Shown here in pieces: positions 52,479 to 60,830 of a stretch of 64,000 bases of DNA (its first letter is position 1; every line of letters starts with the position of its first letter). The stretch spans positions 1 through 64,000 of the forward strand of contig NZ_JALLGK010000008.1 in assembly GCF_023072595.1 (NCBI RefSeq), given 5' to 3'. The translations under genes and the position numbers were made by a program. The notes beneath the pieces are model-generated. The model was given only the letters and a program-made list of their open reading frames with translations. It did not search any database and was not told the DNA's origin. The stretch is from Streptomyces sp. XM4193. GTDB lineage: Bacteria > Actinomycetota > Actinomycetes > Streptomycetales > Streptomycetaceae.

Positions 52479-53477
52479 TCAGCCGAAGGCGAGGTTGACG
52501 ATCCAGAAGCTGACGGCGGCGACCGCAGCGGCGGCGGGCATGGTGATGAACCAGCCGGCGACGATGTTCTTGGCGACGCCCCAGCGGACCGCCTTCACCC
52601 GCTTCGTGGCGCCGACACCCATGATCGCCGAAGTGATCACATGCGTGGTCGAGATGGGCGCGTGGAACATGAAGGCGCTGGTGTACATCACCGAGGCCGC
52701 CGTCGTCTCCGCGGCGAAGCCCTGCGGCGGGTCCAGCTCGATGATCCGCCGGCCCAGGGTGCGCATGATGCGCCAACCGCCCGCGTACGTACCGGCCGAG
52801 AGCATCAGCGCGCAGGCGATCTTCACCCACACCGGGATCGCGTCGCCCTCCTCCTCGACGCCGGCGATGACCAGCGCCATCACCACGATGCCCATCGTCT
52901 TCTGGGCGTCCTGGAGACCGTGACCCAGCGCCATGCCGGCGGCCGAGACGGTCTGGGCGATGCGGAATCCGCGCTGGGCCTTGTGCGGGTTGGCGCGACG
53001 GAAGATCCACATGATCGCCGTCATCACCAGATAGCCGATCAGCAGACCGACCAGCGGGGAGAGGAACATCGGAATGACGATCTTCTCCAGCACGCCGGAC
53101 CAGTACACGGTGCTCGAACCGGCCAGCGCCGCACCGACCATGCCGCCGAAGAGCGCGTGCGAGGAGGAGGACGGCAGGCCGAAGTACCACGTGATCATGT
53201 TCCAGGTGATCGCCCCCGCCAGCGCGGCGAAGAGGATCATCATGCCCGTGGAACCCGTCGGCGTCGCGATCAGGCCCTCACTGACCGTCTTGGCGATGCC
53301 GCTGCCCATGAACGCGCCCGCGAGGTTCATCACCGCGGCCATCGCCAGCGCCGCCCTGGGAGTCAGGGCGCGGGTGGAGATGGAGGTGGCGATGGCGTTC
53401 GCGGAGTCGTGAAAGCCGTTGGTGTACGTGAAGAAGAGCGCGACGCCGATGACGACGACGAGAGCGAGGGTGTCCAC
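52479..53477 (-). CDS. Low-affinity inorganic phosphate transporter (PiT family)
   Basis: A 332-aa membrane symporter with about ten helices. The PiT signature occurs twice: FTYTNGFHDSANAIATSISTRAL near the N-terminus and GLQDAQKTMGIVVMALV in the second half, with GLPSSSSHALFGG and APISTTHVITSAIMG as the duplicated substrate loops. It resembles PitH1 of S. coelicolor, which also lies beside pst. GTG start. It is cotranscribed with the PhoU-like gene, 6 bp upstream in the operon. Confidence 0.95.
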   Translation of the reverse strand: MDTLALVVVIGVALFFTYTNGFHDSANAIATSISTRALTPRAALAMAAVMNLAGAFMGSGIAKTVSEGLIATPTGSTGMMILFAALAGAITWNMITWYFGLPSSSSHALFGGMVGAALAGSSTVYWSGVLEKIVIPMFLSPLVGLLIGYLVMTAIMWIFRRANPHKAQRGFRIAQTVSAAGMALGHGLQDAQKTMGIVVMALVIAGVEEEGDAIPVWVKIACALMLSAGTYAGGWRIMRTLGRRIIELDPPQGFAAETTAASVMYTSAFMFHAPISTTHVITSAIMGVGATKRVKAVRWGVAKNIVAGWFITMPAAAAVAAVSFWIVNLAFG

Positions 53478-53483
53478 AGCGGG

Positions 53484-54104
53484 TCAGGACTCCTTGACGG
53501 CGATGGTCTCCACCGTGTTCGCCACGTGCTCGAACGCGTCGGCGGCCTCCTCGAGGACGTCCACGATCTGCTTGAGCTTCAGCACCTCCATGGCGTCGTA
53601 CTTGCCGTTGAAGAGGTACGCGAGCAGCTTGCGGTGGATCTGGTCGGCCTGGTTCTCCAGGCGGTTGACCTCGATCCAGTACTCGGTGAGGTTCTCCATG
53701 GTGCGCAGCTGCGGCATCGCGTTCGCGGTCAGCTCGGCGGCTCGGGAGAGCACCTCGATCTGCTGCTCGACTCCCTTAGGGAGCTTGTCGATCTGGTACA
53801 GCACGACCAGGTCGACGGCCTCCTCCATGAAGTCCATGATGTCGTCGAGCGACGAGGCCAGCCGGTAGATGTCCTCGCGGTCGAAGGGCGTGATGAAGGA
53901 GGAGTTGAGCTGGTGGAAGATCGCGTGGGTCGCGTCGTCCCCCGCGTGCTCCGCCGCCCGCATCCGTTCGGCGATCTCGGCGCGCGCGGAGACGTCCGCC
54001 CCGAGCAGTTCCATCAGGAGCTTGGAGCCTGTCACGATGTTGTCCGCGGAGGCCGCGAACATGTCGTAGAAGCTCGTCTCCCTGGGGGTCAGACGAAAGC
54101 GCAC
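53484..54104 (-). CDS. PhoU-like DUF47 protein (Pit accessory protein)
   Basis: A 206-aa all-helical protein of the DUF47/TIGR00153 family, related to PhoU. Characteristic segments are HLNSS-like HQLNSSFITPFDREDIYRLASSLDDIMDFMEEA, with the acidic metal-binding residues, and DQIHRKLLAYLF. The family gene is nearly always paired with a PiT transporter and is thought to regulate it. The GTG start has GAGGA upstream. It is the first gene of the two-gene unit and diverges from csoR. Confidence 0.93.
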   Translation of the reverse strand: MRFRLTPRETSFYDMFAASADNIVTGSKLLMELLGADVSARAEIAERMRAAEHAGDDATHAIFHQLNSSFITPFDREDIYRLASSLDDIMDFMEEAVDLVVLYQIDKLPKGVEQQIEVLSRAAELTANAMPQLRTMENLTEYWIEVNRLENQADQIHRKLLAYLFNGKYDAMEVLKLKQIVDVLEEAADAFEHVANTVETIAVKES

Positions 54105-54258
54105 TGGATTTCCTCGGGGTGCATGGGCGTTGGTCTCGTTGATGCTAGGCGCATCATCCAGCCACTGCGAAGTGGCGTTCCCCAGTGTCACCCATCGAAT
54201 CCGCGGCGGACCACGGGCCCCGACGTACCGGATCGGCGACGGACGGCGAATCGGTACC

Positions 54259-54279
54259 ATATACCCAGCTGGGGTATAT
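54259..54279. promoter_or_regulatory. CsoR operator
   Basis: ATATACCC and GGGTATAT are perfect arms around AGCTG, the pattern known for CsoR-type copper-responsive operators. It lies 29 bp before the csoR start and should mediate autoregulation. Confidence 0.8.
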
Positions 54280-54307
54280 CCCCAGGAGTTGACTCCAGGA
54301 GTACCCC

Positions 54308-54679
54308 ATGACGACCACCGAGCCCGAGAGCGCCGCGAACGCGGGGAGCGACGCACCGGCCGCCTGCCACCAGGCCCCAACCACCGCCCCCGCAGGGCCA
54401 CATGGGTACACCGCGAACAAGGACGCGCACCTCAAGAGGTTGCGCCGGATCGAGGGCCAGGTCCGCGGCCTGCAGCGGATGGTCGACGAGGACGAGTACT
54501 GCATCGACGTGCTGACCCAGGTCTCCGCCTCGACCAAGGCGCTCCAGTCCTTCGCGCTCCAACTCCTGGAGGAGCACCTGCGACACTGCGTCGCCGACGC
54601 GGCCACCAAGGGTGGCGAGGAGATGGACGCCAAGGTGGCGGAAGCCACAGCGGCGATCGCCCGCCTCCTGCGCACCTGA
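54308..54679 (+). CDS. csoR: CsoR-family copper-sensing repressor
   Basis: A 123-aa all-helical repressor. The Cu(I) ligands of CsoR are all present: Cys65 (EYCIDV), His90 and Cys94 (EEHLRHC). RLRRIEGQVRGLQRMVDEDEYC is the family signature. The disordered N-terminal 35 residues contain an extra Cys20-His21 pair. With copper bound it should release the operator just upstream. No copper ATPase or chaperone gene is adjacent, so its other targets lie elsewhere. Confidence 0.93.
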   Translation: MTTTEPESAANAGSDAPAACHQAPTTAPAGPHGYTANKDAHLKRLRRIEGQVRGLQRMVDEDEYCIDVLTQVSASTKALQSFALQLLEEHLRHCVADAATKGGEEMDAKVAEATAAIARLLRT

Positions 54680-54937
54680 CCACCCACCGGGGCCGTTTCG
54701 CAACTCTCCGCACGCGATCACCAACAGAGGGTCGTCGAGCGTGAGTTGGGGCACACAATCACCGAATCCTGGCCACCCGGCATTCACCCCAAGCCCGCAC
54801 CAACCCCGTGGCCACCGCCCACCGCGGGCACGGCGAACCCGAGGTGGGGACAGGCGAAGGGGTGCCGGGCACCTTCCGTCCACCGAGCCCGAAGTCGGCC
54901 GAAAACCGCCCCTCGGGACCGCCCGCGGGAGACCGCG

Positions 54938-55237
54938 TCAGCGGTCGGCACCGCCGGCGGGCTCCCCGGCGAGCAGCACCTCGTCTATCCGGTCCCGGCT
55001 CAGCCGGTCCTCCGGCTCGGCGGCGGCAGCGATGATCAACTCCCCGTACAGCTCTATCTCGGCGAGCGCCTCGTGCTCGTACGGGTTGTACTCCTCGGCC
55101 GACGACGTCGAGGCGGCCGTCCCGGCCGACGAGGTAGTCCCCTCCGTTCCCGCCGCCTCCCCCGCGGCGGCGAGGCCGGTCGGCGCACCCGGCCCGAAGG
55201 GGGTGAACACCCTTGTCGGCGGCCCGTGTTGTCCCAC
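54938..55237 (-). CDS. Small conserved actinobacterial protein, unknown function
   Basis: A 99-aa acidic protein. The first 50 residues are Gly/Ala/Ser/Thr-rich and probably disordered. The second half, EEYNPYEHEALAEIELYGELIIAA followed by DRLSRDRIDEVLLAGE, has helix-forming character and looks conserved. The GTG start has GAGGGGG upstream at acceptable spacing. It is convergent with csoR. I do not assign a function. Confidence 0.65.
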   Translation of the reverse strand: MGQHGPPTRVFTPFGPGAPTGLAAAGEAAGTEGTTSSAGTAASTSSAEEYNPYEHEALAEIELYGELIIAAAAEPEDRLSRDRIDEVLLAGEPAGGADR

Positions 55238-55416
55238 CCTGTACCCCCTCGACCTCTGCGCTCGGCGCAACCGCACACGTCCCGTGCACCGGCGTACGCC
55301 CCCGGGCGGCGCGACGAGCGGCGCCGGGACGCGAGCGACGCCTCCCCTGGCAGGCATGCCGGTTTCCCAACCATCAGAGTAGGAAGGTCCGATACCCGCC
55401 CGCACGGCTTTCGGGG

Positions 55417-56385
55417 TTATTGACGCCCGCGTTGCCCGCCCTGTCCGGTTTCGACGGCCTGTCCGTCCGCCTCGGAGGCCACGATCCGCCCGGTGTAGAT
55501 GTCCGCGCGGCGCGGCATGTCCACCCGCACCGGCGAACCGAAGCCGTACAGCACGGTGGTCGAGTCGACCCGCACCCCGCGCCCCTCGCTGTTGTCGAAG
55601 ACGAACTCGTGCCGGACCTTCCTCGGTCGCCCCTCGCTGTCCAGATAGGCGTCGAAGGGGACGAGGGTGGTCGAGAAGCCCTTGGCCGCGGCGGTGAGCT
55701 GGGCCCGCATCGGCGCGGTCGCTCGCCTGGCCGCGGCGACGAGGTCCGTGGTGCCGCGGTAGTGCCGCACTCCGACGCCGTCGAGATCCAGGCTTCCGAC
55801 ATAGCTCACCCCTCCGGCCCCGCGCAGCAGCTCGGTGGCGCTCAGCGGATCGGTGACGCCGCCGGTGACCAGATTGCCGTCGCTCAGCTCCGAGGTGTCC
55901 ACCCGTACCCACTTGTCGGAGGGAACGCCGGCGCCGCGGTTCTTCATGTACAGCAGACCGGGCTTGATCACCTCGGTCACCGGAAGGCGACCCGCGTCCG
56001 GCAGGACGACCGTCAACTCCCCCACTCCGGCGCGGTAGTCGAAGCCGCCGGTGGCGCGGATCGTCAGCCGGGTGCCGCCGCTGTCCATCTCCATCGCCGT
56101 ACGCGCCCTGGAACTCCCGGTGCGGACGAGCACGTCCGCGGCGGAGCGGATCGCGTCCGTCGCCTCGGAGGTCTCCGCGCCGCCCGAGGCGCCGGTGCCG
56201 CCCGACGGCTGCGGCGACGGGGCGGTGACCGGTGCCGCGTCGTCGCGCGGGCCCCCTCCGTCCCGCGCGGTGCACGCCGTCACCGTCAGCACGGCGGCCA
56301 GCACCGCGGCCGGTACGGCGGTCGCGACCGCCCACGGGCGCGACCGGGGGCCGGCCGTCCGGCTCGTATCAGCCCGTCCGACCAT
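55417..56385 (-). CDS. LppX/LprAFG-like lipoprotein
   Basis: A 322-aa exported lipoprotein. The signal peptide ends in a VTAC lipobox (cysteine near residue 38) and a Pro/Ser/Gly linker follows. The mature domain has the LolA/LppX-type half-barrel pattern (ARTAMEMDSGGTRLTIRATGGFDY, VRHYRGTTDLVAAAR, RKVRHEFVFDNSEG). Relatives carry lipids or sense envelope state. The ATG follows GGGGGG at 9-nt spacing. It is divergent from the small CCSCGW protein gene. Confidence 0.85.
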   Translation of the reverse strand: MVGRADTSRTAGPRSRPWAVATAVPAAVLAAVLTVTACTARDGGGPRDDAAPVTAPSPQPSGGTGASGGAETSEATDAIRSAADVLVRTGSSRARTAMEMDSGGTRLTIRATGGFDYRAGVGELTVVLPDAGRLPVTEVIKPGLLYMKNRGAGVPSDKWVRVDTSELSDGNLVTGGVTDPLSATELLRGAGGVSYVGSLDLDGVGVRHYRGTTDLVAAARRATAPMRAQLTAAAKGFSTTLVPFDAYLDSEGRPRKVRHEFVFDNSEGRGVRVDSTTVLYGFGSPVRVDMPRRADIYTGRIVASEADGQAVETGQGGQRGRQ

Positions 56386-56490
56386 CTCAGAAGTCCCCCC
56401 AGCCGACCGTACGCACCTCACGAGCGGCCTAACGAGGGGTCGGGCGGACCGTCACGTTCCGGCCGACGCGCCGCCCGGTACCGTGGTGAC

Positions 56491-56664
56491 GTGCCCCAGG
56501 AGCCCGACCGGTCGGAGTTGACTGTGCCCTCCGAGCATCAGCTCGCCACCGCGGAGAACGGCCCGTTCACCCACGCCTGCTGCAGCTGCGGCTGGCGCGG
56601 CCCCGCCCGGCGCGCCCGGTCCAAGGCCCGGGACGACGCACAGGAGCACGTCGGCACCGTCTGA
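56491..56664 (+). CDS. Small CxC-containing protein
   Basis: A 57-aa protein with a HACCSCGWRGPARRARSKARDDA core: a CCxC cluster followed by an amphipathic helix. I see only one cysteine cluster, so full zinc coordination would need a dimer or another ligand. GTG start inferred from codon use; ribosome site weak. Function unknown. Confidence 0.6.
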   Translation: MPQEPDRSELTVPSEHQLATAENGPFTHACCSCGWRGPARRARSKARDDAQEHVGTV

Positions 56665-56888
56665 CCCGCCACGCACCTCCCGTCGGTCCGCCGCGCACGG
56701 CCGGCCGCACCCGACCGCGCCGCCGCAGGCCCCGGTACGTTCCGGTACTCCCTCGCGCACGGAAGGCACGCGTCGCTGTCCGGGAGCACGGGCCTCCCCG
56801 GGTTCGACACCGCGCGACGGCCCGGCGGCGCGTCTCGACCGGGAGCCGGATCACGCACCCGCGCCTGCGCCGCAGGCCCCGGGCAGGA

Positions 56889-56945
56889 CGGGTCCGGGTG
56901 CCGCGGAGCCGGGCGCAGCGGGTCCGGGTGCCGCCGAGCCGGGCG
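56889..56945. repeat. Two 27-bp direct repeats
   Basis: Copies starting CGGGTCCGGGTGCCGC and ending GAGCCGGGCG differ at one position and have a 30-bp period. They lie in a non-coding region. Confidence 0.7.
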
Positions 56946-56953
56946 GGAGACAG

Positions 56954-56999
56954 CTGTGGCGGGCAGCGCGCCGCGGGTGCGGTGCGCTGCCCGCCACAG
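56954..56999. terminator. Hairpin downstream of the PAP2 gene
   Basis: Perfect 16-bp arms (CTGTGGCGGGCAGCGC and its complement) with a 14-nt loop. It lies between convergent genes and probably serves the PAP2 gene. Confidence 0.7.
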
Positions 57000-57113
57000 A
57001 CGCGGTCGGTGCGGGCCCGGCGCGGGCAGCCGCGCGAGTGCGCCGCGGGTACGGGCCTCGGGCCGCGGGCCCGAGCCGGTTTCCGTCGGACGGCCGGGCG
57101 GGCCGGACCTCCG

Positions 57114-57944
57114 TCAGACGACTGCGTCGCGGTGCTTCTCCGGCGCCGATCCGCCCGCCGTGCCTTCGCCGCCCCGGCCGCGCGCACGCACGCCGCGCCG
57201 ACCGCGACCGGACCGGCCTCCGCCGGCCGGACGGTCCGCGGAGCCCGCCGGCGACGACTCGTCGCCGTGCGGCCGGCCGCCGCCCTGGCCGCGGTCCTCG
57301 CCGTTGCGCTCGGCGTTGCGGGCGCGGGCGGCCTCCGCACGCGGGCAGGTGATCAGCCAGCCGCCGCGCGGCGAGGCGGCGACGGCCCGGGTGAGCGGGG
57401 TGAGCAGCATCATCGCGAGCGGCGCCAGCAGCAGCACCACCGCCGTACCGAGCGCCACACCGCCGACGACGTCGGTCGGGTAGTGGACGCCGGCGTAGAT
57501 CCGGCCGAAGCCCTGGAAGAGGGCGAGCAGTATCGCCACCGCGCCCCAGCGGCGGTTGACCATGAAGATGCCGACCGCCAGCGCCATCGTGAGCGCCGAG
57601 TGGTCGCTGACGAAGGACCACCCGCCCTTGCCCTCGACCAGCACGTTCAGATCGGGATGGTCGACCAGCGGGCGCGGTCTCTCGACCAGCTCGCGGATCG
57701 GGTAGTTGGCCGCGTACGCGGCGACGGCGCCGAGCGGCGCCCAGAGCAGGCCGGCGACCGCCGTGACGGATCCCGGCCGCTGTCGTGCGGTCCACCAGGT
57801 CCACAGGCCGAGGGCCATGAGACCGAAAATAACGCCGTACTCGCTCATGAAGCCCAGTACGGAACTGACCCACTCCGGGGTCTGCTCCGACCAGCCGTTG
57901 ACGCGGTACAGCAGGTCGACGTCGGGGTCTTCCCAACCAGCCAT
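57114..57944 (-). CDS. PAP2-family phosphatase
   Basis: A 276-aa membrane phosphatase of the type 2 phosphatidic acid phosphatase superfamily, with about six helices in residues 1-195. The three active-site motifs are present: RELVERPRP, SFVSDHSAL (SDHS in place of PSGH) and GRIYAGVHYPTDVVGG. Likely substrates are phosphatidic acid or undecaprenyl pyrophosphate. A basic Arg/Gly-rich cytoplasmic tail of 80 residues is unusual. ATG at 57944 chosen; a GTG at 57965 is equally possible. Confidence 0.9.
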   Translation of the reverse strand: MAGWEDPDVDLLYRVNGWSEQTPEWVSSVLGFMSEYGVIFGLMALGLWTWWTARQRPGSVTAVAGLLWAPLGAVAAYAANYPIRELVERPRPLVDHPDLNVLVEGKGGWSFVSDHSALTMALAVGIFMVNRRWGAVAILLALFQGFGRIYAGVHYPTDVVGGVALGTAVVLLLAPLAMMLLTPLTRAVAASPRGGWLITCPRAEAARARNAERNGEDRGQGGGRPHGDESSPAGSADRPAGGGRSGRGRRGVRARGRGGEGTAGGSAPEKHRDAVV

Positions 57945-58202
57945 GTGACGACCCGTGCCCTTCACACCTTGTTACGCGTACAGCCGGTACGCGCGTCCGA
58001 CCCCCGTGATTGAGCGTGGCGGTGGTCCCGCGCCACGTACTGGCAACGGGACGGCCTCGTCCGACGTTCCGCCTCCGCCGGAAGATCACCCGGATGTTAC
58101 TGAAGGGTGACACGTACATTGTCCGGCCGACACTGCTGTCCAGTCCGGCCGGGTGACGTCCTCACACGGCCGGCTGCCCTCATGCAGCGGGACTGTCCCG
58201 CG

Positions 58203-59165
58203 TCAACCGGCAGTTGGCCGGGTGGCGCCGAAGTAGTCCGGTGTGTCGATCGGATCGAAGCGGATGACCGCTCCTGTGTACGGTGCGTCGATCATATAGC
58301 CGCCGCCGACGTAGATGCCCACGTGATAAATCTGCCGGCTGTCCTTCAGGTCGTGGCTGAAGAAGACCAGGTCTCCCGGGAGCAGTTCGTCGCGGGCGGG
58401 GTGCGGCCCGGTGTTCCACTGGTCGTTGGCGACGCGGGGGATCTCGACACCGACGTCCGCGTACGCGGCCCTGGTCAGCCCCGAGCAGTCGAAGCGGCCG
58501 TTGTCGCCCGGTCCGCCTTCGCCACCCCACAGGTACGGAGTACCCAACTTCCCCTGTGCGTAGTCGATCGCGCCCGCGGCCTTCTTGGAGGGGTCGACCC
58601 GCGAGGTCGGCGCCGCGAAGCTCTTCTCGCCCTCGCGGATGACCTTCACGTAGTTCTGCGTCTCCTTGTAGGGCGGTATGCCGCCGTACTTGATGACCGC
58701 GTAGGAGCCGGCGTTGTAGGCGGCGAGCATGTTGTCCGTGTTGTCGCCCGGCACGTCCTCGACGTATCCGGCGATCTTGCAGTCGTAGGAGGCCGCGGAG
58801 GGGATCGCGTCCTCCGGGTCCCAGACATCGGCCTTGCCGTCGTTGTTGGCGTCCATCCCGTGCGCCGCCCAGGTGCCCGGGATGAACTGGGCTATGCCCT
58901 GCGCCTCGGCGGGCGACTGGGCACGCGGGTTCCAGCCGCTCTCCTGGTACAACTGGGCCGCCAGCAGCGCCGGGTTGATGGCGTCGCAGAGGTTTCCCCA
59001 CTTCTGGACGAGCGCAGAGTACTGAGCGGGCACGGAGTTCTTCGCCAGGGCGACCGACTTCCCGCCGCCCCCGCCCAGTTGGGTGGCGGCGCTGTACGTG
59101 CCCACCACGAGCAGCGCCATGAACCCGAGCACCATCGTGAAGCCGACTCCGGTCGCCACCCACAT
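58203..59165 (-). CDS. Bifunctional lytic transglycosylase / NlpC-P60 hydrolase
   Basis: A 320-aa membrane-anchored cell-wall enzyme. One N-terminal helix (about 3-26) leads to a transglycosylase-like domain (about 55-180: LYQESGWNPRAQSPAEAQGIAQFIPGTW with catalytic Glu, and NMLAAYNAG), then an NlpC/P60 domain (about 195-300: catalytic Cys in RFDCSGLT, His in IYHVGIYVG). This domain pair is typical of the wall-piercing enzyme of conjugation-type secretion systems. The ATG at 59165 has GGGGGG upstream; a GTG at 59174 is an alternative. It is divergent from the VirB2-like gene. Confidence 0.9.
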   Translation of the reverse strand: MWVATGVGFTMVLGFMALLVVGTYSAATQLGGGGGKSVALAKNSVPAQYSALVQKWGNLCDAINPALLAAQLYQESGWNPRAQSPAEAQGIAQFIPGTWAAHGMDANNDGKADVWDPEDAIPSAASYDCKIAGYVEDVPGDNTDNMLAAYNAGSYAVIKYGGIPPYKETQNYVKVIREGEKSFAAPTSRVDPSKKAAGAIDYAQGKLGTPYLWGGEGGPGDNGRFDCSGLTRAAYADVGVEIPRVANDQWNTGPHPARDELLPGDLVFFSHDLKDSRQIYHVGIYVGGGYMIDAPYTGAVIRFDPIDTPDYFGATRPTAG

Positions 59166-59308
59166 CTTCCGCACCCCCCAACCATCCCATCTCGTGGCAG
59201 AATTCAAGAAGGGTTACTCATATGAGAGGGCCTCGGACACGGTCGGCCACCATCGGCCGTCCGGATCTGACGGACACCCAACACATCTTTCTGGGGCGGT
59301 GAGTTCAC

Positions 59309-59617
59309 ATGTTTCTGGCGGCTGACGAGGGCGACATCAACACCATCATCGGCGGAATCGCCCCCGACTGGGGTCCGTTCGGGTCGCTCGGCACCGAGGC
59401 GCGCGTGATGATCGAGGTGGTGATGGCGATCGCCATCCTCATCTGTCTGGGCATAGCGATCTGGGGAGCGGCCAAGCAGCGCATCGGCGCCACTGCCCTG
59501 CGCGACACCTTCAGCGCCGAGCAGGGCAAGGGCCTGATCGTCGCCGGTCTGGCGGGTGTGTTCATCATCGGCTCGCTCGGCACCGTCTTCACCATCGTCT
59601 ACGGTATGGCCGTATAG
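59309..59617 (+). CDS. Small two-helix membrane protein (VirB2/TrbC-like topology)
   Basis: A 102-aa protein with two hydrophobic helices (about residues 34-54 and 75-100) joined by a short polar loop, the layout of pilin-like VirB2/TrbC subunits and of the small membrane protein in actinobacterial conjugation-like loci. There is no cleavable signal peptide of normal form. The ATG has GGTGAG upstream. It faces the transglycosylase gene across a 143-bp shared promoter region. The larger ATPase and membrane genes that usually follow are absent, and an O-methyltransferase gene comes next. Confidence 0.75.
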   Translation: MFLAADEGDINTIIGGIAPDWGPFGSLGTEARVMIEVVMAIAILICLGIAIWGAAKQRIGATALRDTFSAEQGKGLIVAGLAGVFIIGSLGTVFTIVYGMAV

Positions 59618-59723
59618 CTGACCCTCTGTCACTTCTGTTGGGTTCGGCGGTGTTTGGGCCACGGGGTTTCGTCCGGCCCGCCGTCGCACCCGGTGACCCC
59701 CGCGCCGAACGGAGCACAACGCC

Positions 59724-60371
59724 GTGCAGATCGTGAACCCGGCCCTCGACGACTACCTGAACGACCACAGCAGCCCGGCCGACGAGCTGCTGCGGGAGCT
59801 CGCCGAGGAGACCAGGAGGGCGCTGCCGGACAGCGCCCAGATGCAGGTCTCCCAGGACGAGGCCGCGCTGCTGACCATGCTCACCCAGCTCACCGGCGCC
59901 CAACTCGCCGTCGAGGTCGGCACGTTCACCGGGTACTCGTCCATCGCGATCGCCCGCGGCCTGGCGCCGGGCGGTCGCCTGATCGCCTGCGACGTCAGCG
60001 AGGAGTGGACCTCGATCGCCCGCCGCTACTGGGAGCGGGCCGGCGTCGACGAGCGCATCGACCTGCGGATCGCACCGGCCGCCGACACCCTGCGCGCGCT
60101 GCCGGCCGAGGAGACGGTGGACTTCGCGTTCATCGACGCCGACAAGGTCGGATACCCGGTGTACTACGAGGAGTTGGTCACCAGGCTCCGGCCCGGCGGG
60201 CTGATCGCGCTGGACAACGTGCTCCAGGGCGGGCTCGTGGTGGACGAGAGCGAGCAGAGCGAGTCCGTGCGGGCGATCCGCGCCGTCAACGACACCATCG
60301 CGGCGGACGAGCGGGTCAGCTGCGCGATGCTGCCCGTGCGCGACGGCGTGACGCTCGTCCGCAAGCTCTGA
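59724..60371 (+). CDS. SAM-dependent O-methyltransferase (family 3, COMT-like)
   Basis: A 215-aa class I methyltransferase. The SAM-binding motif VEVGTFTGYSSIAIARGL is at about 63-80, and the metal-binding aspartates of the catechol type lie in DFAFIDADKVGYPVYYEE and in LIALDNVLQGG. It should methylate a catechol- or caffeoyl-like hydroxyl in a metal-dependent way. The GTG start has GGAG 9 nt upstream. It stands alone in its transcription unit. Confidence 0.93.
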   Translation: MQIVNPALDDYLNDHSSPADELLRELAEETRRALPDSAQMQVSQDEAALLTMLTQLTGAQLAVEVGTFTGYSSIAIARGLAPGGRLIACDVSEEWTSIARRYWERAGVDERIDLRIAPAADTLRALPAEETVDFAFIDADKVGYPVYYEELVTRLRPGGLIALDNVLQGGLVVDESEQSESVRAIRAVNDTIAADERVSCAMLPVRDGVTLVRKL

Positions 60372-60498
60372 CGACGGGCCCCGGCCGGCCCCCGGTGCCC
60401 CGCGGGGTGCACCGCGGGGCCCGTGCGCGCCGTACACGGACCCGGTGCGAACCCGGACGGGCTGCGGGCGCCGGTGGTGCGTCCGTAGCCTGGGCCCC

Positions 60499-60768
60499 AT
60501 GACGACACCCCCCGACCCGGGAGCGCTGGAGTGGATCCGCGCCTCCGACGATCCCTCGCAGGAGTGCTTCGAAGTCGCCGCGGGCGAGGGCGGGTTGATC
60601 CACATCCGGCAGAGCGACGAGCCCGAGCGGATCGTGACGACGACGAGGGCCAAGTGGCGGGCCTTCGTCCTCGGCGTGCACAACGACGAGTTCGACCACT
60701 TCGTCCGGGAGGGGCCCGGGAGGGCGACCGGAGGCGGTGCCGGCGGGGCGCACACGGACGGGAGTTGA
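60499..60768 (+). CDS. DUF397 family protein
   Basis: An 89-aa acidic protein of the DUF397 family: the pattern WIRASDDPSQECFEVA, IHIRQSDEPERIVTTTRAKWRAFVLGVHNDEFDHF is clear. These small proteins usually accompany XRE regulators in Streptomyces and are thought to modulate them. No regulator is adjacent here. A Gly-rich tail follows the domain. A T-tailed terminator lies just downstream. Confidence 0.9.
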   Translation: MTTPPDPGALEWIRASDDPSQECFEVAAGEGGLIHIRQSDEPERIVTTTRAKWRAFVLGVHNDEFDHFVREGPGRATGGGAGGAHTDGS

Positions 60769-60778
60769 GACCTCCGGC

Positions 60779-60800
60779 CCGACCTCGACGAGGAGGTCGG
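60779..60800 (+). terminator. Rho-independent-like terminator of the DUF397 gene
   Basis: Arms CCGACCTC and GAGGTCGG with a 6-nt loop, followed by AGATTTTA. It is among the few hairpins in the window with a T tract. Confidence 0.75.
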
Positions 60801-60830
60801 AGATTTTACGGTTCCATTAAGATCCCGCAC

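Larger units (their letters stand above)
56665..57113. other. Gene-free stretch with tandem repeat and hairpin
   Basis: No gene is supported between the small cysteine protein and the PAP2 gene. It contains two near-identical 27-bp repeats (56889-56915 and 56919-56945) and the hairpin at 56954-56999. Confidence 0.5.

Noticed and set aside
54181..54200. GTTCCCC/GTCACCC run resembling a PHO box between the PhoU-like gene and csoR
   Set aside because: The spacing is 10 rather than 11 nt and the match to GTTCACC is poor, so it is not listed as a site.
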